Shown: piece after piece, positions 1-5,946 of the stretch
Position numbering within the stretch: the first letter of the stretch is position 1
Layout: every line of letters starts with the position of its first letter
Assembly (NCBI GenBank): GCA_030636245.1
Contig: DAOVXI010000066.1
Span: 1 to 8,260 of the forward strand
Direction of reading: 5' to 3'
Source: Deltaproteobacteria bacterium
GTDB taxonomy: Bacteria; Desulfobacterota; GWC2-55-46; DRQE01
DNA length: 8,260 nt
Notes under the pieces: model-generated
Database searches by the model: none
Seen by the model: the letters and a program-made list of their open reading frames with translations, nothing else
Told to the model about the DNA's origin: nothing
Translations under genes and position numbers: made by a program

Positions 1-725
1 AAACGCTCGGCGAAGAGGGCTGTAGTGTTAACACCCTCGCACCGCTTGAGGTCGGGGCGCTATCTCCTGAGGCCATGGTCGATTCTGTTTACGGTGTAAG
101 TAAAGATGTGCTTAAGGGTGAAAGCATACCCGTTCTCCTGGGTGGCGAGCACAGCGTAACGCTGGGGCTCGTAAAAGCTTTAATAGAAAAACATGATGAA
201 GTTAGTGTGCTTCAACTTGACGCTCACGCGGATCTGCGTGAGAGCTACGGCGGAAGCTCGCTTAGCCATGCCTGTGTCATGAGGCGCGTTGCAGAGCTTG
301 CCCCTGTTACACAAGTCGGTATACGTAGTTTATGTAAAGAGGAAGCAGATTTTTTATCGAGTGAGGATGCTTCTGCAAAAAAAATAAATACTTTTTTTGC
401 GAAGGACCATCTGAGCGAATGCGGCAGCCTTACTGAAGAGACAATAGAAAAAATCTCTTCAAAACTGGGTAAAAAGGTGTATATTACTATAGACACCGAT
501 GCATTTGATCCTTCTGTTATGCCTTCAACAGGCACACCCGAGCCGGGAGGTTTTACCTGGTACGGAGTGCTTGCTCTTTTAAGAGAGGTTTGCAGGAGAA
601 AGAGTGTTGTTGGTTTTGATGTTGTTGAGCTCTCGCCCATAAAAGATATGGTGGCCCCTGATTTTATGGCGGCTAAACTTGTTTACAAACTCATGGGCTA
701 CATAGCTGCTTCAAAAAATGAATAA
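1..725 (+). CDS. speB: Agmatinase (ureohydrolase family), 5' end missing
   Basis: Probably hydrolyses agmatine to putrescine and urea in the cytoplasm, using a binuclear Mn centre. The reading frame is open from base 3, before the first ATG at 75, and encodes family-like sequence there, so the true start lies left of the window and the ATG at 75 is internal. The ureohydrolase metal-binding motifs appear in order: GGEHS, the DAHAD motif in QLDAHADLR, and TIDTDAFDP followed by STGTPEPGG. SHACVMRR lies between them and is typical of agmatinases. The stop is TAA at 723-725. The arginine decarboxylase that would supply agmatine starts 26 nt downstream, which favours agmatinase over arginase or formimidoylglutamase. 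Family assignment is very secure; substrate is inferred from motifs and context. Confidence 0.93.
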   Translation, partial: TLGEEGCSVNTLAPLEVGALSPEAMVDSVYGVSKDVLKGESIPVLLGGEHSVTLGLVKALIEKHDEVSVLQLDAHADLRESYGGSSLSHACVMRRVAELAPVTQVGIRSLCKEEADFLSSEDASAKKINTFFAKDHLSECGSLTEETIEKISSKLGKKVYITIDTDAFDPSVMPSTGTPEPGGFTWYGVLALLREVCRRKSVVGFDVVELSPIKDMVAPDFMAAKLVYKLMGYIAASKNE

Positions 726-733
726 CTTGTCCT

Positions 734-742
734 AAGGAGGTC
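734..742 (+). promoter_or_regulatory. Strong Shine-Dalgarno of pdaD
   Basis: TAAGGAGGTC just upstream of the ATG at 752 is close to a perfect anti-16S match, with about 9 nt of spacing. It fixes the pdaD start and suggests high translation compared with the weaker sites of neighbouring genes. Confidence 0.75.
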
Positions 743-751
743 AACTCAGGG

Positions 752-1300
752 ATGCAATTCGTACCAAAACAGATTTTTTTTACAAAGGGAGTTGGTGTAC
801 ATAAAGAAGAACTCCACTCATTTGAGCTTGCTCTCAGGGACGCGGGCATTGAGAAGTGCAACCTAGTTACCGTATCAAGTATCTTTCCCCCGGGATGCAA
901 AAAAGTTACAAAGCCCCAGGGCATAAAAAAATTGGCTCCCGGTCAGGTAGTGTTCTGCGTTATGAGCAGGATAGCCTCGAACGAGCCGAGAAGGCTTTTG
1001 GCCGCGAGCGTAGGATGCGCCTTGCCGGTGGATAAAAAATTATACGGCTATCTGAGCGAACATCACGCCTACGGTCAGACTGAAAATGTCGCAGGAGACT
1101 ACGCGGAAGACCTTGCCGCGGCGATGCTCGCCTCAACGCTGGGCATTGAGCTTGATGAGGACCTTGGCTGGGACGAGAAGAAAGAGATATACAAAATAAG
1201 CGATAAGATAGTTAAGACAACCAATATTACGCAGTCAGCGGTAGTTAAAGGCGACGGACGTTTTACGACCGTGCTTGCCGCGGCTGTGTTTGTGATGTAG
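752..1300 (+). CDS. pdaD: Pyruvoyl-dependent arginine decarboxylase
   Basis: Decarboxylates L-arginine to agmatine, the substrate of the upstream agmatinase. The 182-residue proenzyme is of normal family size. It carries the self-cleavage signature TVSSIFPPGC: by analogy with the characterised Methanocaldococcus jannaschii enzyme, the chain should break between Ser42 and Ser43, giving a small beta chain and a larger alpha chain capped by a pyruvoyl group from Ser43. Glu103 in YLSEHH is the likely counterpart of the catalytic glutamate. No PLP-type decarboxylase motifs are present. The start at 752 is supported by a strong SD. It is co-directional with speB (26-nt gap) and with the ATP-grasp gene downstream (16-nt gap), so the three are probably co-transcribed. 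The family is known from archaea and from scattered bacterial phyla. Confidence 0.94.
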   Translation: MQFVPKQIFFTKGVGVHKEELHSFELALRDAGIEKCNLVTVSSIFPPGCKKVTKPQGIKKLAPGQVVFCVMSRIASNEPRRLLAASVGCALPVDKKLYGYLSEHHAYGQTENVAGDYAEDLAAAMLASTLGIELDEDLGWDEKKEIYKISDKIVKTTNITQSAVVKGDGRFTTVLAAAVFVM

Positions 1301-1316
1301 GAAAGATGAACCGACC

Positions 1317-2330
1317 ATGAGGCTCGCGCTTACATATAACGTAAAGGACGACTCGAACGGCAGTGGAGAGTACCCGGAGGACCACTACGCCGAGTGGGAC
1401 GACCTTGAGACGATAGAAGCCGTGAGGGATGCCTTGAAGGAAAAGCACGAAGAGGTGGAACTCATAGAGGCTGACCTTGACGCCTATGACAAACTGCGTG
1501 ATCTTAAGCCTGAGCTTGTCTTTAATATGGCCGAGGGCCTTACGGGGGAATCAAGGGAAGCCCATATCCCGGCGATACTTGAGATGCTTGGTATACCTTA
1601 TACCGGTTCATCTCCGCTGACCTTGGCTATGACTTTGAATAAGGCGAGAAGCAAGCAGGTCCTCTCATATTTTTCAGTTCCCACACCAAAATTTGTCGTA
1701 ATGGAGAATGAAAAAGACTTTACATTATTTACGGGGAACTTTCCTGCTATGGTAAAGCCACTCTTCGAGGGTTCCAGTAAAGGGATAAGGAACAACTCCC
1801 TGGTAAACTCAGGAAGTGAGATGAGTGAAAAGGTAGCGGAGATAATCAAAGAGTATAAACAGCCGGCCATAGTCGAGGAGTTTGTTCCCGGTCTGGAGTT
1901 CACCGTTGCGATGCTGGGTAACGGCGACGGGCTCAAGGTGCTGCCGCTTGTTGAGATGGATTTCTCAACCCTGCCGGATGGAGCCGCTCATATCTATTCA
2001 TATGAAGCAAAGTGGATATACGATACCCCGGAGAAACCGCTTGAGATATTTACCTGTCCGGCTGATGTTGACACCGATCTGCGTGAGTCCATTGAAGAGG
2101 TGTGTATCAGAGCATTTAATGTTCTTGATGTCAGAGATTGGTGCAGGACCGATGTACGGCTTGACGAGGAAGGCGTACCCAATATAATCGAGCTTAACCC
2201 TCTGCCGGGCATAATCCCTGCTCCCGAGTGCAACTCATGTTTCCCCAAAGCCGCAAGGGCTATGGGCATGGATTACAAGGCGATAGTGAACACCGTTGTT
2301 GAAAGCGCAAGAGAAAGGTATGATATCTGA
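1317..2330 (+). CDS. D-Ala-D-Ala ligase-like ATP-grasp protein, first of tandem pair
   Basis: An ATP-grasp carboxylate-amine ligase of 337 residues, related to D-alanine-D-alanine ligase; the true substrate is unknown. Landmarks in Ddl order: VFNMAEG near 68-74, GIPYTGSSPLTLAMTLNK at 92-109, the ATP-binding lysine and glycine-rich loop MVKPLFEGSSKGI at 145-157, VEEFVPGLEFTVAML around 186-200, YEAKW at 229-233, CPADVD at 247-252, Arg277 and Asp279, and the metal-ligand end IIELNPLPG at 290-298 with Glu292 and Asn294. Nucleotide and Mg residues are therefore intact, so activity is likely. Differences from Ddl: W replaces the Y of the YEAKY motif, and about four extra residues forming a CNSC motif (305-308) precede the SCFPKAA segment that aligns with SLVPMAA of Ddl. 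The start ATG follows AGGAAAG. No mur or fts genes are nearby. It overlaps the next ligase gene by 11 nt. Confidence 0.85.
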   Translation: MRLALTYNVKDDSNGSGEYPEDHYAEWDDLETIEAVRDALKEKHEEVELIEADLDAYDKLRDLKPELVFNMAEGLTGESREAHIPAILEMLGIPYTGSSPLTLAMTLNKARSKQVLSYFSVPTPKFVVMENEKDFTLFTGNFPAMVKPLFEGSSKGIRNNSLVNSGSEMSEKVAEIIKEYKQPAIVEEFVPGLEFTVAMLGNGDGLKVLPLVEMDFSTLPDGAAHIYSYEAKWIYDTPEKPLEIFTCPADVDTDLRESIEEVCIRAFNVLDVRDWCRTDVRLDEEGVPNIIELNPLPGIIPAPECNSCFPKAARAMGMDYKAIVNTVVESARERYDI

Positions 2331-3477
2331 AGTGAGTGTTCTTGATAACATTAAGAAGGTCAGAGTGGTCTTCAACGACGACGGCACGGACACCTATGAA
2401 TATGATGGCGAGAAGGTCGAGTTCGGCGATCTTGCCGAGAACGTCGAGGTCATAAGGAAAGCTCTCACAGAGTACGGCATAGAGGTTGTTGAGAGTCCTT
2501 TAAGGGAGGATAACCTGCCTGAGTTTATAAAGGAAGTTTCCGAGAACAAAGACGAGGCCGAGCTTATATTTAATCTATGTGAAGGTGCCTTTGGTTACAG
2601 CGCCTATGAGATGAATGTCGCGGCGATCCTTGAGCTCTTTAATCTGAAGTTCACCGGTAGCGGCGCACTTACTCTCGGTATCGCGCTTAATAAGGGCTGG
2701 ACAAAGGATGTCCTGAAGGGTGCGGGGGTTCCAACCGCTGATTATGTTCTTTTGAATGACTATCCCGAGAGCTGGGAGCTGGGCCTTGCGTTTCCGCTTA
2801 TGGTAAAGCCCGCGTGCGAGGATGCGAGCCTCGGTATAGAGGTCTCTTCCATCGTGCATAACGAAGCGGAGCTTGAGGCGCGTGTTGATTATGTCTTTAG
2901 GGAGTTTGAACAGAGCGTGCTTGTTGAAAGGTATATCGAGGGCAGAGAGTTTAATATCTCGGTCTTTGGAAATTATGATGATGTTACGACATTTCCTCCA
3001 AGCGAGATAGACTTCTCAGGCATACCCGAGGGAGAGCCCAAGATCTGCTGCTATGAGGCAAAGTGGGTCGAGGAAAGTCCGAAGTATAAGAAGACAATGC
3101 CAATGTGTCCGGCCGATGTGGACGAAGAGCTCCAGGAAAAGCTCGAGGATGTTGCGATGAGAGCTTATGACGTTATGGGTTGTAAGGATTATGCCAGGGT
3201 AGACATGAGGGTCGATGGTGACAATAATGTTTATGTGCTGGAGGTTAACCCGAACCCGGATATCTCAACCGACGCCGGGCTTGCCAGGGGCGCAAAAGCA
3301 TATGAGCTAAGCTATAATGAACTTATAGTCGAGATAGTAACATCCGCAGCAGGCAGGTACTTTGATGACCCAAGCGCTGAGGAAGAAGATGAAGACGAAG
3401 ACGTCGAGGATATGGATGAAAAGGTTGAAGCAGGGGACGAAGAAGGAGAAGATGAGGATGTTGTCGCCGAGGCGTAG
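2320..3477 (+). CDS. D-Ala-D-Ala ligase-like ATP-grasp protein, second of pair, with acidic tail
   Basis: A second ATP-grasp ligase (385 residues), clearly paralogous to its neighbour: CYEAKWVEESP and MCPADVDEEL match SYEAKWIYDTP and TCPADVDTDL. ATG 2320 is chosen because it overlaps the upstream stop by 11 nt and follows GAGAAAGG; an in-frame TTG at 2296 would add eight residues without a clear SD. Fold markers: LIFNLCEGAFG (82-92), FTGSGALTLGIALNK (111-125), MVKPACEDASLG (161-172), LVERYIEGREFNISVFG (201-217), Arg293 and Asp295, LEVNPNPD (307-314). Compared with Ddl, the EGSSVG loop is EDASLG and the PG that follows the metal-ligand Asn is replaced by PD; the serine motif that contacts the second D-Ala is not seen. 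A different acceptor is therefore likely. Residues 349-385 form an acidic low-complexity tail that is not part of the Ddl fold. Confidence 0.84.
   Translation: MISEVSVLDNIKKVRVVFNDDGTDTYEYDGEKVEFGDLAENVEVIRKALTEYGIEVVESPLREDNLPEFIKEVSENKDEAELIFNLCEGAFGYSAYEMNVAAILELFNLKFTGSGALTLGIALNKGWTKDVLKGAGVPTADYVLLNDYPESWELGLAFPLMVKPACEDASLGIEVSSIVHNEAELEARVDYVFREFEQSVLVERYIEGREFNISVFGNYDDVTTFPPSEIDFSGIPEGEPKICCYEAKWVEESPKYKKTMPMCPADVDEELQEKLEDVAMRAYDVMGCKDYARVDMRVDGDNNVYVLEVNPNPDISTDAGLARGAKAYELSYNELIVEIVTSAAGRYFDDPSAEEEDEDEDVEDMDEKVEAGDEEGEDEDVVAEA
3364..3474 (+). other. Acidic low-complexity C-terminal tail of second ATP-grasp protein
   Basis: Residues 349-385 contain 23 Asp or Glu among 37, with a single Lys. 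The DNA is purine-rich on this strand but mixes GAA, GAG, GAT and GAC codons irregularly, which argues against recent slippage of one short repeat. The segment lies beyond the end of the ATP-grasp fold and is predicted to be disordered. Its function is not known; metal or cation binding, protein contact or solubility are possibilities. Confidence 0.8.
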
Positions 3478-3503
3478 AGACTCTTTGGAGGCGGAATAAA
3501 TTT

Positions 3504-3980
3504 ATGGGTATTAGAGAGGCGACACATGGCGACAGAGATGCACTGCTCGGCATAATAGATGCAACGGAAAACCTTACCGAGGAGGAGAAGGACTGTGCTG
3601 CGGAGCTTCTCCAGATATACATTGATGAGGTAGATCAGGACGATTATCTTTTCTTGGTAGCGTGTAATGAAGATAGCGGTGAGGTTGAAGGCTTCTTGTG
3701 TTATGGTCTCGCCTCTCTCTCGAGCGGCGTATATGATATATACTGGATAGTGGTAAGTCCGGTAAAGATGATGAAGGGCGTGGGAAGATCCCTTGTGTCG
3801 GAGGTCGAGCGTAAAGCCTCCGCTGTCGGCATCAGAAAAATTATTATAGAGACAAGCTCACTTGACAGCTATAAAGGCTCACGGGAGTTTTATGGTAAAC
3901 TTGGCTTCATAGAAGAGGCCAGGGTGAAGGATTTTTTCAAGGTTGGTGACGACAAGGTCTTTTTCATAAAAAATATCTAA
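3504..3980 (+). CDS. GNAT-family N-acetyltransferase
   Basis: A 158-residue single-domain GNAT acyltransferase; acceptor unknown. The acetyl-CoA binding region is YWIVVSPVKMMKGVGRSLVSEVE (about 80-102). GVG of the R/Q-x-x-G-x-G/A loop is present, but the usual leading Arg or Gln is Met, so CoA contacts may be slightly unusual. Later motifs are IIIETSSL (113-120), the SREFYGKLGF segment (126-135) and a C-terminal ARVKDFFKVGDDKVFF stretch (139-154), where the conserved GDD and final beta strand suggest a defined GNAT subfamily. GGAGG at 3487-3491 precedes the ATG by 12 nt. It lies 26 nt after the second ATP-grasp gene and 13 nt before the methyltransferase, so it is probably in the same transcript and may modify a substrate or product of the ligases. 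That link is inference. Confidence 0.82.
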   Translation: MGIREATHGDRDALLGIIDATENLTEEEKDCAAELLQIYIDEVDQDDYLFLVACNEDSGEVEGFLCYGLASLSSGVYDIYWIVVSPVKMMKGVGRSLVSEVERKASAVGIRKIIIETSSLDSYKGSREFYGKLGFIEEARVKDFFKVGDDKVFFIKNI

Positions 3981-3993
3981 GAGGGGTTTTGAT

Positions 3994-4611
3994 TTGGAGC
4001 ACGAAGCGGTAAAAAGGATATACGCGGGCTATTCAAATGTTTATGACATACTATTCAAGAGGTTCTTCTACCCGAGGATAAGACACGCTATAGCCAGCAT
4101 GGACATAAAGCCCGGTGACAGGGTGCTTGACGTTGGGGTGGGCACGGGGCTTTCACTGGACCTCTTCAATAAAGACGCAAGTGTTGTCGGGGTAGATCTC
4201 TCGCATGAGATGCTCAAGCAGGCCAGGGCAAAGGTCGATTCCCTGGGTATGAAAAATGTGACACTACTTGAGATGGATGCGATGAACCTAAGCTTTGAGG
4301 ATGATTCTTTCGACAAGGTATTTATCTCTCATGTTGTAAGTGTTGTTCCCGATCCCTGCCGTGTTATGAGTGAGGTGAGGCGTGTTTGCAAGGACAGGGG
4401 CAAGGTCGTCATAGTAAACCATTTTAAGAGCAGGAACAAGATGGTCGCCGGGTTTCAGAAGGTCTTTAACCCCATCAGCAAGAGGATAGGATGGCGTTCT
4501 GACCTTTGCATGGACAGCTTCCTTTCAAACTGCGGGCTTAAGATAGACAAAACGGAGACACTTAAAAAAATTGATTTCTGGCAACTTATCTACGGAACTA
4601 ACTTTAAGTAA
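3994..4611 (+). CDS. Class I SAM methyltransferase, PmtA-like
   Basis: A 205-residue Rossmann-fold methyltransferase. SAM-binding motif I is VLDVGVGTGLSL (44-55), followed by VVGVDLSHEML (64-73) with Asp68 as likely ribose ligand, MDAMNLSFEDDSFD (94-107) and VVSVVPDPCRVMSEV (114-128). The N-terminal YDILFKRFFYPRIR, the GVGTGLSL wording, VNHF after strand 5 (141-144) and IGWRSDL (165-171) resemble bacterial phosphatidylethanolamine N-methyltransferase PmtA, which makes mono- to tri-methylated PE at the inner membrane face. UbiE-like or other small-molecule methyltransferases remain possible. No membrane span or signal peptide is seen. The start is TTG at 3994, chosen because AGAGGGG lies just upstream at suitable spacing and the next in-frame ATG would cut into the conserved N-terminus. 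Confidence 0.8.
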   Translation: MEHEAVKRIYAGYSNVYDILFKRFFYPRIRHAIASMDIKPGDRVLDVGVGTGLSLDLFNKDASVVGVDLSHEMLKQARAKVDSLGMKNVTLLEMDAMNLSFEDDSFDKVFISHVVSVVPDPCRVMSEVRRVCKDRGKVVIVNHFKSRNKMVAGFQKVFNPISKRIGWRSDLCMDSFLSNCGLKIDKTETLKKIDFWQLIYGTNFK

Positions 4612-4651
4612 GGCTTTAGCCTTTTGCTACGGTGTTAGCGGCCCTACCTAT

Positions 4652-4657
4652 AAGGGG
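4652..4657 (+). promoter_or_regulatory. Shine-Dalgarno deciding the rimI start
   Basis: AAGGGG lies 9 nt before an in-frame TTG at 4667. No comparable site precedes the longer in-frame TTG at 4571, which would overlap the methyltransferase gene by 41 nt and add 32 residues without family resemblance. Confidence 0.55.
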
Positions 4658-4666
4658 TTTTTACCT

Positions 4667-5161
4667 TTGCATGCCAATAACAAAAAAGTAACGGATATAA
4701 TCATCGAACCGATGAGCGAGGATGACCTTGACGGGGTTATGGAGATCGAGGAGGTTTCTTTTCCCAAGTGCTGGCCAAGGGACCTCATGGCAAGAGAGCT
4801 CATGAACCCTGTTTCTTATCCCTTCGTAATGCACGGAACGGTTGACGATAAAAAGCAGGTTGTGGGATATATAGTTATCTGGATAGTCCACGGGGATGCT
4901 CATATACTTGATCTTGCGGTAGCTCCTGCTCTTAGGGGCGGGGGGCTGGCTAAGAGACTTATAAGTTTTGCCTTAAGGTTCATGGTTGAGCGTGGAACGG
5001 TCGTTGTTTCGCTTGAGGTGAGACGCTCCAACGAGGCGGCGATAAAGATATACAGGTCCTTTGGCTTCAACCAGGTCTATGTCCGTGACAAATACTACGG
5101 TGACGAGGACGCGATAGTGATGAGCCTCGCCTTAACCGAAGGTCTTAATGAGGAAAAATGA
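4667..5161 (+). CDS. rimI: RimI-like N-terminal acetyltransferase (GNAT)
   Basis: Likely acetylates protein N-termini, as RimI does on ribosomal protein bS18, using acetyl-CoA. With TTG 4667 as start it is 164 residues, close to the usual RimI length. Features in order: IIIEPMSEDDLDGVMEIEEVSFP (about 11-33), the RimI-type opening; HILDLAVAPALRGGGLAKRL (79-98), containing the R-x-x-G-x-A acetyl-CoA loop; VSLEVRRSNEAAIKIYRSFGF (114-134); and the RDKYYGDEDAIVMSL ending (140-154), which is a RimI hallmark. It does not sit with tsaB or tsaD, its common partners, but is translationally coupled to pyrK by an ATGA overlap at 5158-5161. Another GNAT substrate is possible, since RimI-like proteins are often annotated by similarity only. 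Confidence 0.82.
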   Translation: MHANNKKVTDIIIEPMSEDDLDGVMEIEEVSFPKCWPRDLMARELMNPVSYPFVMHGTVDDKKQVVGYIVIWIVHGDAHILDLAVAPALRGGGLAKRLISFALRFMVERGTVVVSLEVRRSNEAAIKIYRSFGFNQVYVRDKYYGDEDAIVMSLALTEGLNEEK

Positions 5162-5946
5162 AAAACGCGAGCGCAACGATACTTTATAACAAGCCCCTTA
5201 CCTCAGGCTACTATAAGCTGGGACTTGGATGGAAGAACAAGGGGGTTCGGCCGGGGCATTTTGTTATGCTGAGAGTGAGCGGCGGAAGCGATCCGCTCCT
5301 AAGGCGCGCTCTCGGTGTCTATGATGTTCTCAGGCGCGGGCAGGGCATAGAGCTTATTTATAAGGTCGTTGGCAAGGGTACGACCATCCTCTCCAATATG
5401 GAAAAGGGTGAGTGCCTTGATGTGCTCGGCCCTCTTGGCAACGGATTTAAGAAACTTAAGACTCCTGAGAAACTTATAATGGTCGCCGGAGGCGTTGGGC
5501 TTGCGCCTTTCTTTATGCTGGCAAAAGAACACGCGAAGCACGGCGCTAAGTTCCTTATGGGGCTCAGGACCAAGGCGGAAGCGAAGATACTCGGTGATAT
5601 AAAGGCAACAGGGATAAAGGTTTTGTGCTCAACAGATGACGGCACCCTTGGCACGCGAGGTTTTGTAACGGATCTGCTTAAAAAAGAAGTCAAGAAAGAC
5701 AGCATTGTTTATGCCTGTGGACCGATGGGTATGCTAAAGTCAGTGGCTATGGTTGCGAAAGAAGCAGGAGCGTGTTGTTATGTTTCTTTGGAGGGTGCAA
5801 TGGCATGCGGCATAGGTGTGTGTCTTGGCTGTGCGGTAAAGACATACGGTGCGTCACACAAGCCAGGCGATACAACCTATAATATGGTCTGCACGGACGG
5901 GCCGGTATTTAATAGCGAGGATATACTTTGGGACGAGCTAGGATAA
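5158..5946 (+). CDS. pyrK: Dihydroorotate dehydrogenase B electron-transfer subunit
   Basis: FAD and [2Fe-2S] subunit that passes electrons from the PyrD FMN to NAD+ in class 1B dihydroorotate dehydrogenase of pyrimidine synthesis. The 262-residue length is normal. The FAD-binding domain includes LLRRALGVYD (47-56) and VGKGTTIL (71-78); the NAD-binding part starts at MVAGGVGLAPFFML (108-121) and includes YACGPMGML (185-193). The iron-sulfur cysteines are C217, C222, C225 and C245, in the spacing C-x4-C-x2-C-x19-C characteristic of PyrK. The ATG overlaps the rimI stop, and TGAGGA lies just upstream with short spacing. It overlaps pyrD by 19 nt, consistent with subunits made in balanced amounts. 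Confidence 0.96.
   Translation: MKNASATILYNKPLTSGYYKLGLGWKNKGVRPGHFVMLRVSGGSDPLLRRALGVYDVLRRGQGIELIYKVVGKGTTILSNMEKGECLDVLGPLGNGFKKLKTPEKLIMVAGGVGLAPFFMLAKEHAKHGAKFLMGLRTKAEAKILGDIKATGIKVLCSTDDGTLGTRGFVTDLLKKEVKKDSIVYACGPMGMLKSVAMVAKEAGACCYVSLEGAMACGIGVCLGCAVKTYGASHKPGDTTYNMVCTDGPVFNSEDILWDELG

Noticed and set aside
1306..1320. Tiny ORF ATG-AAC-CGA-CCA-TGA whose stop overlaps the start of the first ATP-grasp gene
   Set aside because: Only four codons with the SD-like AGGAAAG too close to its ATG; chance is the simplest explanation, although a coupling leader cannot be excluded.
2296..2319. TTG start eight codons upstream for the second ATP-grasp gene
   Set aside because: No clear SD; the ATG at 2320 has GAGAAAGG upstream and a typical short overlap with the previous gene.
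3323..3622. Ser/Pro/Leu-rich open frames on the minus strand opposite the acidic tail
   Set aside because: Their composition is just the complement of the Glu/Asp-rich codons; no independent coding support.
4610..4625. Small hairpin AAGGC-TTTA-GCCTT after the methyltransferase stop, as a possible terminator
   Set aside because: Only a 5-bp stem and a short T-run interrupted by G; too weak to call, and the downstream genes continue on the same strand.
4571..4666. Longer rimI start at TTG 4571
   Set aside because: No SD, 41-nt overlap with the methyltransferase gene, and the extra 32 residues do not look like a RimI N-terminus.
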